From contig NZ_JAMOKG010000003.1 in assembly GCF_023656565.1 (NCBI RefSeq), positions 806,001 to 870,000 on the forward strand: a stretch of 64,000 bases of DNA. The letters run 5' to 3'. The first letter of the stretch is position 1, and every line of letters starts with the position of its first letter. The stretch is from Flavobacterium tyrosinilyticum. GTDB taxonomy: Bacteria; Bacteroidota; Bacteroidia; Flavobacteriales; Flavobacteriaceae. The notes under the pieces were generated by a model, which worked only from the letters and a program-made list of their open reading frames with translations, was not told where the DNA came from and ran no database searches. This document shows, piece by piece, positions 33,712 to 41,306 of this stretch. The position numbers and the translations under genes are program-made.

Positions 33712-34206
33712 TTACTTCTCTCCTATTTCTATAATTTCCAAATCTTTGATTTTATCATCATCGATTACAAAACGCAACATGGTTCTCACTTTATGAAAAC
33801 CGCTTTTTCCTGCCGCGCCTGGATTCATGTGCAATAAATTATTCTTTTTATCAAACATGACCTTCAAAATATGCGAATGCCCACAGATAAATAATTTAGG
33901 CGGATTCAAAGCTAATTCTTCTCTAACATTCTGATTATATTTTCCGGGATAACCGCCAATATGAGTAATCCAAACCGAAACATTTTCACATGAAAAACGA
34001 TTATTTAACGGAAATTCTAATCTTGCTTTTGCATCGTCAATATTTCCGTAAACCGCTCGTAACGGTTTTAGTTTTTTAATCGTATCTGTAACTACCAAAT
34101 CTCCAATATCTCCCGCATGCCACACTTCATCTGCCTGAGCAACATATTTTAAAATAGTATCATCGATGTGACTGTGAGTATCGGAAAGGAGAAGAATTTT
34201 GGTCAT
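33712..34206 (-). CDS. YfcE/MJ0936-type metallophosphoesterase
   Basis: A 164-residue calcineurin-like phosphodiesterase. Metal-binding blocks are visible in order: LLLSDTHSH, WHAGDIGD, VYGNIDD, WITHIGGYPGK and FICGHSHILK. Small members cleave phosphodiesters in vitro; the physiological substrate is unknown. It is convergent with the histidine kinase with no bases between the two stop codons, so there is no room for a dedicated terminator between them. Confidence 0.92.
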   Translation of the reverse strand: MTKILLLSDTHSHIDDTILKYVAQADEVWHAGDIGDLVVTDTIKKLKPLRAVYGNIDDAKARLEFPLNNRFSCENVSVWITHIGGYPGKYNQNVREELALNPPKLFICGHSHILKVMFDKKNNLLHMNPGAAGKSGFHKVRTMLRFVIDDDKIKDLEIIEIGEK

Positions 34207-34577
34207 TTTTTTTAGAGGCTAAGATTCTGAGGCGCTAAGATACTAAGTTTTTCCTAGCATTTTAAATTGTAGAGACGCACAGCAGTGCGTCTAAACTCGA
34301 TTAGCAAATAACAAATATCAAAAACATCATAACATGCCTATAGAAAAAACTCAGAATCTTAGCACCTCAGAACCTTAGTATCTTTTTCATACCTTTGCAA
34401 CTCTGAACTTTTGCGGCTATGCCCTGCAGTGCGCCTCTACAGATATACACAACCAAAATCTTTGTAACTCTGAATCTTTGCAACTTTGCCACTAAAGAAA
34501 AAAACTTAGAATCTTAGCATCTCAGAACCTTAGCATCTTTTTCATACCTTTGCACCTCAGAACCTCTGTCCCTTAAA
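34207..34577. repeat. Duplicated repeat block upstream of truA
   Basis: A 371-base gap of repeats. A roughly 60-base unit (AGAATCTTAGCACCTCAGAA, then CCTTAGTATCTTTTTCATAC and CTTTGC) at 34353 recurs 155 bases later at 34508. Inverted pieces are also present: AGATTCTGAGGCGCTAAGAT at the left, and GTAGAGACGCACAGCAGTGC near 34270 against GCAGTGCGCCTCTAC near 34426. Each unit carries TACCTTTG, so the truA promoter box is itself duplicated. No gene is seen. Confidence 0.75.
34545..34552 (+). promoter_or_regulatory. -7 box of truA, within the repeat
   Basis: TACCTTTG matches TAnnTTTG, 25 bases before the truA ATG; an identical box is 155 bases upstream at 34390. Confidence 0.5.
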
Positions 34578-35312
34578 ATGAGATATTTTATTCAATTCGC
34601 TTATAACGGAACACATTACCATGGCTGGCAAATACAGCCAAACGCTTCTTCAGTTCAAGAAACTTTAAATAAAGCTTTTTCGGTTTTATTAAATGAAACC
34701 ATCTCCATTATGGGTGCTGGAAGAACAGATACCGGCGTACATGCAAGCGAAATGTACGGTCATTTTGATACAGAAAAAAACTTAGATATTCCAGTTTTAG
34801 TTCACAAACTGAATTCTTATTTACCAAAAGATATTGCGATTTTTAATATTATTCTGGTTCACGATGATGCGCATTGTAGATTTGATGCTACAAAACGAAC
34901 TTACGAATATCATATCAATACAGTAAAAAATCCGTTTTTACAGGAATTGAGCTGGTATGTTACACAAAAATTGGATGTAACTTTGATGAATGAAGCAGCG
35001 CAGTTACTACTGAAGCATACCGATTTTCAATGTTTTTCAAAAGTTAACACTGATGTAAACACATTTGATTGCACGATTTTTGAGGCGTACTGGAAACAAG
35101 AAAACGAAAAACTGATTTTTACCATTTCAGCAAATCGTTTTTTAAGAAATATGGTTCGCGCTATTGTGGGCACTTTGATCAATATTGGTTTAAAGAAAAT
35201 AACTTTAGCGGATTTTGAAAATATCATTGCCAGCAAAAGCAGAGAAAAAGCAGGATTTTCGGTTCCGGCTCATGGTTTATATTTAACCAATATTTATTAC
35301 GATTACATTTAA
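34578..35312 (+). CDS. truA: tRNA pseudouridine(38-40) synthase
   Basis: A 244-residue TruA that isomerises uridines 38-40 in the tRNA anticodon arm. MRYFIQFAYNGTHYHGWQIQ opens the protein, the catalytic Asp is in GAGRTDTGVHA (about residue 53), and RFLRNMVRAIVGTLI is the usual C-terminal signature. Length is normal. The gene is single, with its promoter in a duplicated repeat block. Confidence 0.95.
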   Translation: MRYFIQFAYNGTHYHGWQIQPNASSVQETLNKAFSVLLNETISIMGAGRTDTGVHASEMYGHFDTEKNLDIPVLVHKLNSYLPKDIAIFNIILVHDDAHCRFDATKRTYEYHINTVKNPFLQELSWYVTQKLDVTLMNEAAQLLLKHTDFQCFSKVNTDVNTFDCTIFEAYWKQENEKLIFTISANRFLRNMVRAIVGTLINIGLKKITLADFENIIASKSREKAGFSVPAHGLYLTNIYYDYI

Positions 35313-35463
35313 TAGCCCTGATTGAAGTGAAAAGCTTTTTTGAAAAAAATATAGTTTTTGTAATTTTTATGGAGCGACCAACGGAAGCTTTATAAAAATT
35401 AAACAAAAACATATTTTTGAGAAAAACTTGTAACGGAAAGCAGGAAACAGCTCCTAAAAATAA

Positions 35464-37218
35464 ATGAAAGCAAAAGCATTCGATACAGGATTATTCAAAA
35501 GAATTTTAAAATATACACGACCTTATAAATGGCGTTATTATGGCGTAATCATATTTGCCATTTCGCTATCTATCTTCGCTGCACTTCGCCCCTATTTACT
35601 AAAAGAAACGGTCGATGGCTACATCAAAACTCATGATAAAATGGGCTTGCTGATGTATATCGTTTTGATGGGAGTCGTTTTACTGATGGAAGTCTTTTCT
35701 CAATTTTACTTTGTTTATTGGGCCAACTGGCTCGGACAAGATATTGTAAAAGATATTCGAACTAAACTTTTTAAACACATTTTGAGTTTCAGAATGAAGT
35801 ATTTCGATTTGGTTCCCGTTGGACAGCTGGTTACTCGAGCTGTTTCGGATATTGAATCGATTGCCCGTATTTTCAGTCAAGGTTTGTTTATGATTATAAG
35901 CGATTTGATGAAAATGGTCGTGGTTCTTATTTTCATGTTTTATATGAACTGGAAACTAACCTGGATCGTTGTAGTTGCAATGCCTATTTTGGTTTACATT
36001 ACCAGAATTTTCCAACGTAAAATGCAAGTGGCTTTTGAAGAAGTTCGAACGCAAATTGCCAATATGAACTCTTTTGTACAAGAGCGCGTGACGGGAATGA
36101 AAATCGTGCAGCTTTTTAACCGCGAAAAAATCGAAGCAGAAAACTTTAAAGAAATCAACAACAAGCATAGAGTCGCTTGGATTAAAACGATTTTGTACAA
36201 CTCCATCTTCTTCCCGATTGCCGATATTATTTCGTCTATTACTTTAGGTTTGGTTGTGGTTTATGGCGGATTCAGAATTTTGAATGGAGATCATTTTACC
36301 ACTTTTGGTGATTTGTTTTCGTATACGATGTTTATCGGAATGCTGTTTAATCCATTGAGACAAATTGCGGATAAATTTAACGAGATGCAATTAGGAATGA
36401 TCGCTGCCAATCGTGTTTTTGACATTATTGATACGCAAGATCACATTCAAGATACAGGAACCATTGAAGCGCCTGTTTTTGATGGAAGAATTGATTTCAA
36501 AGACGTTCGTTTCAGCTATATTCCAGAAGAAGAAGTCATAAAAGGTATTGATCTTTCGGTTTCTGCTGGACAGACCGTGGCGATTGTAGGTTCTACAGGA
36601 GCAGGAAAATCTACTATTATTAATTTATTAAATCGTTTTTACGAAATCAATAGCGGAACAATCTGCATTGATGGAGAAAATATCGAAAATTACACTTTGG
36701 CTTCTTTAAGAAAGCAAATTGCTGTTGTTTTGCAAGATGTGTTTTTGTTTGCCGATACGATTTATAATAATATTACTTTGCACAATCCAGAAATTACAAG
36801 AGACAAAGTAATTGATGCCGCAAAGAAAATTGGAGTTCATGATTTTATTATGAATCTGCCAGATAATTATGATTTTGATGTGAAAGAGCGAGGTGTCATG
36901 CTTTCGTCTGGACAGCGTCAGCTTATTGCTTTTTTACGTTCTTATGTGAGCAACCCAAGTATTTTGATTTTGGACGAAGCAACTTCTTCTATCGATACGT
37001 ATTCTGAAGAAATGATTCAGCGTGCAACAGAAACAATTACAAAAGGAAGAACTTCGATCATTATTGCGCACCGACTCGCAACAATTGTAAATGCCGATAA
37101 AATTGTGGTTATGGACAAAGGTCTGATTGTCGAACAAGGCACACATCACGAATTACTAAATAAAACAGATGGCTATTACAAAAACTTGTACGATTCACAA
37201 TTTTCAGTAGCTAATTAG
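35464..37218 (+). CDS. ABC exporter, fused permease and ATPase
   Basis: A 584-residue half-transporter of the MsbA/multidrug type. Residues 1-330 hold six membrane helices (KWRYYGVIIFAISLSIFAAL onward). The ATPase has Walker A GSTGAGKST, the Q-loop in VVLQDVFLF, the signature LSSGQRQLIAF, Walker B ILILDEATSSID and the switch His in IIAHRLATI. In the ABC signature SSGQ replaces the usual SGGQ, a tolerated variant. It would act as a homodimer. The substrate is unknown and the gene is single. Confidence 0.93.
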   Translation: MKAKAFDTGLFKRILKYTRPYKWRYYGVIIFAISLSIFAALRPYLLKETVDGYIKTHDKMGLLMYIVLMGVVLLMEVFSQFYFVYWANWLGQDIVKDIRTKLFKHILSFRMKYFDLVPVGQLVTRAVSDIESIARIFSQGLFMIISDLMKMVVVLIFMFYMNWKLTWIVVVAMPILVYITRIFQRKMQVAFEEVRTQIANMNSFVQERVTGMKIVQLFNREKIEAENFKEINNKHRVAWIKTILYNSIFFPIADIISSITLGLVVVYGGFRILNGDHFTTFGDLFSYTMFIGMLFNPLRQIADKFNEMQLGMIAANRVFDIIDTQDHIQDTGTIEAPVFDGRIDFKDVRFSYIPEEEVIKGIDLSVSAGQTVAIVGSTGAGKSTIINLLNRFYEINSGTICIDGENIENYTLASLRKQIAVVLQDVFLFADTIYNNITLHNPEITRDKVIDAAKKIGVHDFIMNLPDNYDFDVKERGVMLSSGQRQLIAFLRSYVSNPSILILDEATSSIDTYSEEMIQRATETITKGRTSIIIAHRLATIVNADKIVVMDKGLIVEQGTHHELLNKTDGYYKNLYDSQFSVAN

Positions 37219-37337
37219 CCTTGAGAAATTACTTACATCACTAATTTCCAAAATCTTACAAAAACTTAAACACCAAAAAACGCGGATATTTCTTGTATTT
37301 AGGAAAAAATGATTTTATCACCACTCAATAATTTTAG

Positions 37338-37368
37338 TTGTATTCTTACAAATAAATAAGTAAGTTTG
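37338..37368 (+). promoter_or_regulatory. Promoter of the ubiquitin-like gene
   Basis: TTG (37338-37340), 20 bases, TAAGTTTG (37361-37368), fitting the Bacteroidota consensus, 31 bases before the ATG. So the gene has its own bacterial promoter rather than depending on the ABC transporter gene. Confidence 0.65.
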
Positions 37369-37399
37369 AGGAATAAATAATCATTTTTAAAAAATACCT

Positions 37400-37690
37400 A
37401 TGAAAAAGAAATTACTTTTTATCGTTTTATTTTTAGCGTTTTCGCTTAATGCATTCTCAATGCAAATTTTTGTAAAAACTTTGACTGGAAAAATCATAAC
37501 AGTTGAGATGGAAAGTTCAGACACTATTGATAATCTTAAGGCTAAAATATTCGATAAAGAAGGAATTAAACCTGAGTGCATAAGATTAATATTTGCAGGA
37601 AAACAACTTGAAGACGGAAGGACATTAAATGATTATAACATTCAAAAAGAAAGCACAATACATGCAGTTATAACTTACCCATGTCCGTAA
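37400..37690 (+). CDS. Secreted ubiquitin homologue
   Basis: A 96-residue protein: a 20-residue signal peptide (MKKKLLFIVLFLAFSLNAFS) followed by exactly 76 residues of ubiquitin (MQIFVKTLTGK at the start, LIFAGKQLEDGRTLNDYNIQ late). Compared from memory with human ubiquitin, about 56 of 76 positions are identical. All seven ubiquitin lysines (6, 11, 27, 29, 33, 48, 63) and the Leu8-Ile44-His68-Val70 surface are kept, but the tail RLRGG is TYPCP, so the Gly-Gly needed for conjugation is absent. New Cys residues are at ubiquitin positions 40 and 75. Bacteroides fragilis has a comparable secreted ubiquitin (BfUbb). Such closeness to the eukaryotic protein implies horizontal gene transfer. It has its own promoter and terminator. 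Confidence 0.95.
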   Translation: MKKKLLFIVLFLAFSLNAFSMQIFVKTLTGKIITVEMESSDTIDNLKAKIFDKEGIKPECIRLIFAGKQLEDGRTLNDYNIQKESTIHAVITYPCP

Positions 37691-37763
37691 TTTTAATTAT
37701 CTATTAAAAAATGAAATTGTATTGATTAGATTTTAAAAATAGTTTTCAATACACTATTACAAT

Positions 37764-37801
37764 AAAAGGGTTTGACTTTAAAAAAAGTCAAACCCTTTTT
37801 C
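37764..37801 (+). terminator. Intrinsic terminator of the ubiquitin-like gene
   Basis: AAAAGGGTTTGACTTT, short loop, AAAGTCAAACCCTTTTT; 74 bases after the stop. Confidence 0.85.
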
Positions 37802-38131
37802 ATATATACAGTAAAAAATAATTCTCATTTTACTTCAAGCCTAATTCAACACAATTTTCATCAGTAAAAGGACCTTAATAATTTCAAAAATTGACTAAAC
37901 CAGTAAATTAATAATTATTTAGCTATAAATTAATCTTTGTTTCTTAAATTAAAAAACTGCAGTATTCATAAATTGTGATTTAAAATCCGACTAAAAACTG
38001 TCAAAAACGTTTTAAAACGTTAAATTAGCGTTATAGAAATCATAAAATTGACCTTTCACAATCAGTTAGATAGCAGAAATTTTTTGTTTATTCTTTATCT
38101 TTGAGAATATAGAAATCAAATGTAAAAGACA
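37802..38131. other. AT-rich non-coding gap before the NUMOD4-type gene
   Basis: About 330 bases, very AT-rich, with no convincing ORF or strong repeat. A -7-like TATCTTTG at 38096-38103, 29 bases before the next ATG, is the only regulatory feature I can point to. Confidence 0.5.
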
Positions 38132-38716
38132 ATGCCACAAAATAGATTTTATCCTGATGAAAAATTCAAAGAAATAGAAATAAATGCCTCATTACAATTA
38201 AGATACGCCATTTCGAACAGAGGGAGACTAATCAGTTTTACTGACGATATTGAAAACGGACGCATTTTAAAAGGAGGTTTAAGCGACGGATATCCAACTT
38301 TCCGTTTTAAGGTTAAAAAAGACGATAAAATCGTAAATAAATATCTCTTCTTATACAAATTAGTAGCTGAGTACTTTATTCCAAAAGATTCTGAAGATCA
38401 AACCTATGTTTTGCACTTAGATTACAACAGAGCAAACGATGATGTGAGTAATCTTCGCTGGGCAACCAAACAGGAAATGATGGCGCACAGCCGCAAAAGT
38501 CCGCGTGTTATTCAGGCAAAAAAGAACTTAATTGAACACAATCTTAAAGCTGACGGACGAAAATTAACGACCACAAAAGTCATGTTAATTAAAAAAATCC
38601 TAGCAAGACCTGAACAAAAAACACGTCTTAAAATGATTGCCAAACAATTTGGTGTAAGCGAAATGCAAATTAGAAGAATTGCCAGCGGAGAAAATTGGGG
38701 GCACGTTAAGATTTAA
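38132..38716 (+). CDS. NUMOD4/HNH-type DNA-binding protein
   Basis: A 194-residue protein resembling homing-endonuclease-derived proteins. The N-terminal half (about 12-60) has NUMOD4-like features (YAISNRGRLIS, ILKGGLSDGYPTFRF). The centre has an HNH_3-like core, YVLHLDYNRANDDVSNLRWA, with His, Asp and two Asn in the family positions. The C-terminus is a helix-turn-helix (MIAKQFGVSEMQIRRIASGE). It is free-standing, not within a gene or intron, so it may be a domesticated DNA-binding protein rather than an active mobile endonuclease. Confidence 0.82.
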   Translation: MPQNRFYPDEKFKEIEINASLQLRYAISNRGRLISFTDDIENGRILKGGLSDGYPTFRFKVKKDDKIVNKYLFLYKLVAEYFIPKDSEDQTYVLHLDYNRANDDVSNLRWATKQEMMAHSRKSPRVIQAKKNLIEHNLKADGRKLTTTKVMLIKKILARPEQKTRLKMIAKQFGVSEMQIRRIASGENWGHVKI

Positions 38717-38743
38717 TGATGAATTGTTAATTGATAACGATTT

Positions 38744-38800
38744 GTCAGGCTGAGCGAAGTCGAAGCCCGCGCAAAGCTCTTCGACTTCGCTCAAAGAGAC
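38744..38800. repeat. Dispersed element with GAGCGAAGTCGAAG arms
   Basis: GTCAGGCTGAGCGAAGTCGA continues into AGCCCGC, then CTCTTCGACTTCGCTC as the inverted arm. The same left arm occurs at 8469 and, inverted, at 54480-54510. Confidence 0.8.
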
Positions 38801-38813
38801 AAAAATTATAATA

Positions 38814-38876
38814 GCCACAGATTACACAGATTAACACAGATTTTTTAAAATCATTTTAATCCTAATAATCTGTGGC
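38814..38876. repeat. Inverted repeat with short tandem CACAGATTA units
   Basis: GCCACAGATTA, then CACAGATTAACACAGATT, a spacer, and TAATCTGTGGC as the closing arm. It is followed by TTATTTTTT, so it could act as a terminator after the NUMOD4-type gene. The remaining ~270 bases up to the next gene show no gene, only short direct repeats (CACTAATTACTAAG, CAATTTACAATTCACAATT). Confidence 0.65.
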
Positions 38877-39146
38877 TTATTTTTTATCTTTTTCAAGACA
38901 CTTGTCACTAATTACTAAGAACTAATCACTAAATCTTAAAAATCACTTCATAATTCACAATTTACAATTCACAATTAGTTCGCTTTCTGTGAAAAGACCA
39001 AAATCTATGTCTTTAAAAACAAAATTTCAAGTGTTCATATAAAATAAATCATTAAATTCGCAATCACAAATAACAAAGAAAAAATCGAAAGATGAGTTTC
39101 GGAAAACAAACTTCATTTTCGATAGTTAATACTAAAAGCAAAAAAA

Positions 39147-40535
39147 ATGAAATACGACGTTATTGTTTTAGGAAGTGGTCCTGGAGGATATGTAACAGCG
39201 ATTAGAGCTTCACAATTAGGCTTTAAAACTGCTGTAGTAGAAAAAGAAAATCTAGGTGGAGTTTGCCTTAACTGGGGATGTATCCCAACAAAAGCGCTTT
39301 TAAAATCTGCTCAAGTTTTTGATTACCTTAAACACGCTTCTGATTACGGATTGAAAGTTTCTGAATTTGATAAAGATTTCCCTGCAGTTATTCAACGTAG
39401 CCGTGGTGTAGCTGAAGGAATGAGCAAAGGTGTTCAATTCTTAATGAAAAAGAACAAAATTGACGTTATCGAAGGTTTTGGAAAATTAAAACCAGGAAAA
39501 AAACTTGACGTTACTGATAAAGACAATAAAGTTACAGAATATAGCGCTGATCACATTATCATCGCAACTGGTGCTCGTTCTCGTGAGTTACCAAACTTAC
39601 CTCAAGATGGTGTAAAAGTAATTGGATACCGTCAGGCAATGACATTGCCAACTCAACCAAAATCTATGATCATTGTGGGTTCTGGAGCAATTGGAGTTGA
39701 GTTCGCTCACTTCTACAACTCAATGGGAACAGATGTTACTATCGTAGAATTTATGCCAAACGTAGTTCCTGTAGAAGACGAAGATATCTCAAAACAATTT
39801 GAGCGTTCTTTGAAAAAATCAGGAATTAAAGTAATGACTAACTCTTCTGTTGAGCGCATTGACACAACAGGTGCAGGAGTTAAAGCTTTTGTTAAAACGG
39901 CAAAAGGAGAAGAAGTTCTAGAAGCCGACATCGTACTTTCTGCAGTTGGAATCAAAACAAACATTGAAAACATCGGATTAGAAGAAGTTGGAATCGCTGT
40001 TGATAGAGATAAAATCTTAGTAAACGCGTACAACGAAACTAACATTCCAGGATACTACGCAATTGGAGACGTTACTCCAGGTCAAGCTTTAGCTCACGTA
40101 GCTTCTGCTGAAGGAATTAACTGTGTTGAAAAAATTAAAGGTTTACACGTAGACCCAATCGATTACGGAAACGTTCCTGGTTGTACTTACGCAACTCCAG
40201 AAATCGCTTCTGTAGGTTTAACAGAAAAACAAGCAAAAGAAAAAGGTTACGAATTAAAAATTGGTAAATTCCCATTCTCAGCTTCTGGAAAAGCAAAAGC
40301 TGCTGGAAATGCTGACGGATTCGTAAAAGTAATCTTCGATGCTAAATACGGAGAATGGTTAGGATGCCACATGATTGGTGCTGGTGTTACAGATATGATT
40401 GCTGAAGCAGTTGTAGCTCGTAAACTAGAAACTACAGGTCATGAAATCTTAAAATCTATCCACCCTCACCCAACAATGAGCGAGGCTGTTATGGAAGCTG
40501 TAGCTGATGCTTACGGCGAAGTAATTCACTTGTAA
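39147..40535 (+). CDS. lpd: Dihydrolipoyl dehydrogenase
   Basis: A 462-residue flavoprotein (E3) that reoxidises dihydrolipoamide in the pyruvate, 2-oxoglutarate and branched-chain dehydrogenase complexes. Markers: FAD-binding VLGSGPGGYVTAIRASQLG, the redox disulfide in GGVCLNWGCIPTKALL, the NAD-binding IIVGSGAIGVEFA, GDVTPGQALAHVASAEG, and the C-terminal catalytic HPHPTMSEAVMEAV. Codon use is more G/C-ending than in its neighbours, as in a highly expressed gene. It stands alone and ends at a strong terminator. Confidence 0.96.
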   Translation: MKYDVIVLGSGPGGYVTAIRASQLGFKTAVVEKENLGGVCLNWGCIPTKALLKSAQVFDYLKHASDYGLKVSEFDKDFPAVIQRSRGVAEGMSKGVQFLMKKNKIDVIEGFGKLKPGKKLDVTDKDNKVTEYSADHIIIATGARSRELPNLPQDGVKVIGYRQAMTLPTQPKSMIIVGSGAIGVEFAHFYNSMGTDVTIVEFMPNVVPVEDEDISKQFERSLKKSGIKVMTNSSVERIDTTGAGVKAFVKTAKGEEVLEADIVLSAVGIKTNIENIGLEEVGIAVDRDKILVNAYNETNIPGYYAIGDVTPGQALAHVASAEGINCVEKIKGLHVDPIDYGNVPGCTYATPEIASVGLTEKQAKEKGYELKIGKFPFSASGKAKAAGNADGFVKVIFDAKYGEWLGCHMIGAGVTDMIAEAVVARKLETTGHEILKSIHPHPTMSEAVMEAVADAYGEVIHL

Positions 40536-40576
40536 AAATATACCGTTTTACGGTTATATATAATTCTCAATTTAAT

Positions 40577-40610
40577 AAATCCGATTTGTGAAAGCAAGTC
40601 GGATTTTTTT
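40577..40610 (+). terminator. Intrinsic terminator after lpd
   Basis: AAATCCGATTTG-tgaaag-CAAGTCGGATTTTTTT. Two sister copies of this hairpin lie at 42065 and 42735. Confidence 0.88.
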
Positions 40611-40613
40611 ATG

Positions 40614-40697
40614 GCGTGTCCCTCCGGGTCAGGCTGTCCGCTATATCTTTTATGGCGAACCCCGCCATAAAAGGATGCCGCTCCCATCCTTCACGCA
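40614..40697. repeat. Dispersed palindromic element, copy 1 (GCGTGTCCCTCCGGGTC ... CCATCCTTCACGCA)
   Basis: It starts GCGTGTCCCTCCGGGTCAGG, includes GCTGTCCGCTATAT, has a central hairpin TTTTATGGCG-aaccc-CGCCATAAAA, and ends GCCGCTCCCATCCTTCACGC. The same termini with a different centre occur at 45212-45320. It is a REP-like intergenic element. Confidence 0.85.
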
Positions 40698-40738
40698 CAA
40701 TCGTTTTCAAAAGATCGAATAATCATTCATTAAATTAA

Positions 40739-40957
40739 TTACGATACATCAACCAACTTCGATAAAGAAATCTCTAACGCTGTTGCAACTTCTAGCAAAG
40801 TATAAAGTGTTGGATTAACTTTTCCATTTTCAAGTTTTTCTATAGATTGGCGATCTTTATTACATGCTCGAGCTAAATCAGATTGACTCCATCCCTTCAC
40901 TTCTCGTAATTCAATAATTCTTTGACCAATTTTCTTCTTAAGTATATCTCGTGTCAT
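40739..40957 (-). CDS. XRE-family helix-turn-helix regulator
   Basis: A 72-residue Cro/CI-type DNA-binding protein (RIIELREVKGWSQSDLARAC, SIEKLENGKVNPTLYTLLEV). It is divergent from a SymE-like toxin gene, with TGTCA-N10-TGACA dyads between them, so it probably represses both itself and the toxin. It may serve as a transcriptional rather than protein-binding antitoxin; this is inferred. Confidence 0.9.
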   Translation of the reverse strand: MTRDILKKKIGQRIIELREVKGWSQSDLARACNKDRQSIEKLENGKVNPTLYTLLEVATALEISLSKLVDVS

Positions 40958-40965
40958 AAATCAAA

Positions 40966-41045
40966 TGTCATATAATTTGCTGACAATTTTGTCATACAAT
41001 TTACTGACAATTCAAATTCTATTGTATCTTTGTCATACAATTATA
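40966..41045. promoter_or_regulatory. Operator repeats between XRE regulator and SymE-like gene
   Basis: Two perfect dyads TGTCA-N10-TGACA start at 40966 and 40990 (24 bases apart). A third, degenerate copy (TGTCATACAATTATATCACA) starts at 41031, at the start of the symE-like transcript. TATCTTTG at 41025-41032 is the -7 box for the symE-like gene, so binding at the third copy would block it. These fit binding sites of the divergent XRE protein. Confidence 0.75.
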
Positions 41046-41051
41046 TCACAA

Positions 41052-41243
41052 ATGAAAAATTCAAGAAAACTTAAAATACACAGTAAATTTCAAACGAGAA
41101 CATCAAATCACATTACAATTCCATCATTAAAACTAGAAGGAAAATGGCTTGAAAAACTAGGGTTTGAGAAAGGAAAAATGGTAATTGTGGAACAAAAGAA
41201 AAACAGACTCACCATAACCTTAGAAAAAATCAAAAATCATTAA
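41052..41243 (+). CDS. SymE-like toxin domain protein
   Basis: A 63-residue basic protein. The core ITIPSLKLEGKWLEKLGFEK, then VIVEQKKNRLTITLE, matches the SymE toxin family (an AbrB-fold-derived protein; E. coli SymE is an SOS-induced toxin or nucleoid-binding protein). I use the ATG at 41052, 20 bases after the TATCTTTG box; the frame is open further upstream but that part is operator DNA. No antisense SymR-like RNA promoter is obvious. Control by the divergent XRE protein is more likely here. Confidence 0.8.
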   Translation: MKNSRKLKIHSKFQTRTSNHITIPSLKLEGKWLEKLGFEKGKMVIVEQKKNRLTITLEKIKNH

Positions 41244-41306
41244 ATAACATTTCTCCCAAAGTACTAAAAAGATTACTTTTATAAATCATTATAAAAATCC
41301 TTTTTT

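Noticed and set aside
34207..34577. CRISPR-like regular repeats
   Set aside because: Only two long copies 155 bases apart with decayed sequence and no cas genes; the same applies at 60044-60392.
37400..37690. Ubiquitin gene as eukaryotic contamination
   Set aside because: It has a bacterial signal peptide, a Bacteroidota promoter and terminator, AT-rich flanks continuous with flavobacterial genes, and no polyubiquitin repeat or intron.
37200..38720. A mobile element carrying the ubiquitin and NUMOD4-type genes
   Set aside because: No integrase, transposase, terminal repeats or tRNA site is visible around them.
40965..41051. N-terminal extension of the SymE-like protein
   Set aside because: The extended frame runs through the operator repeats and the -7 box; the SymE domain begins after the ATG at 41052.
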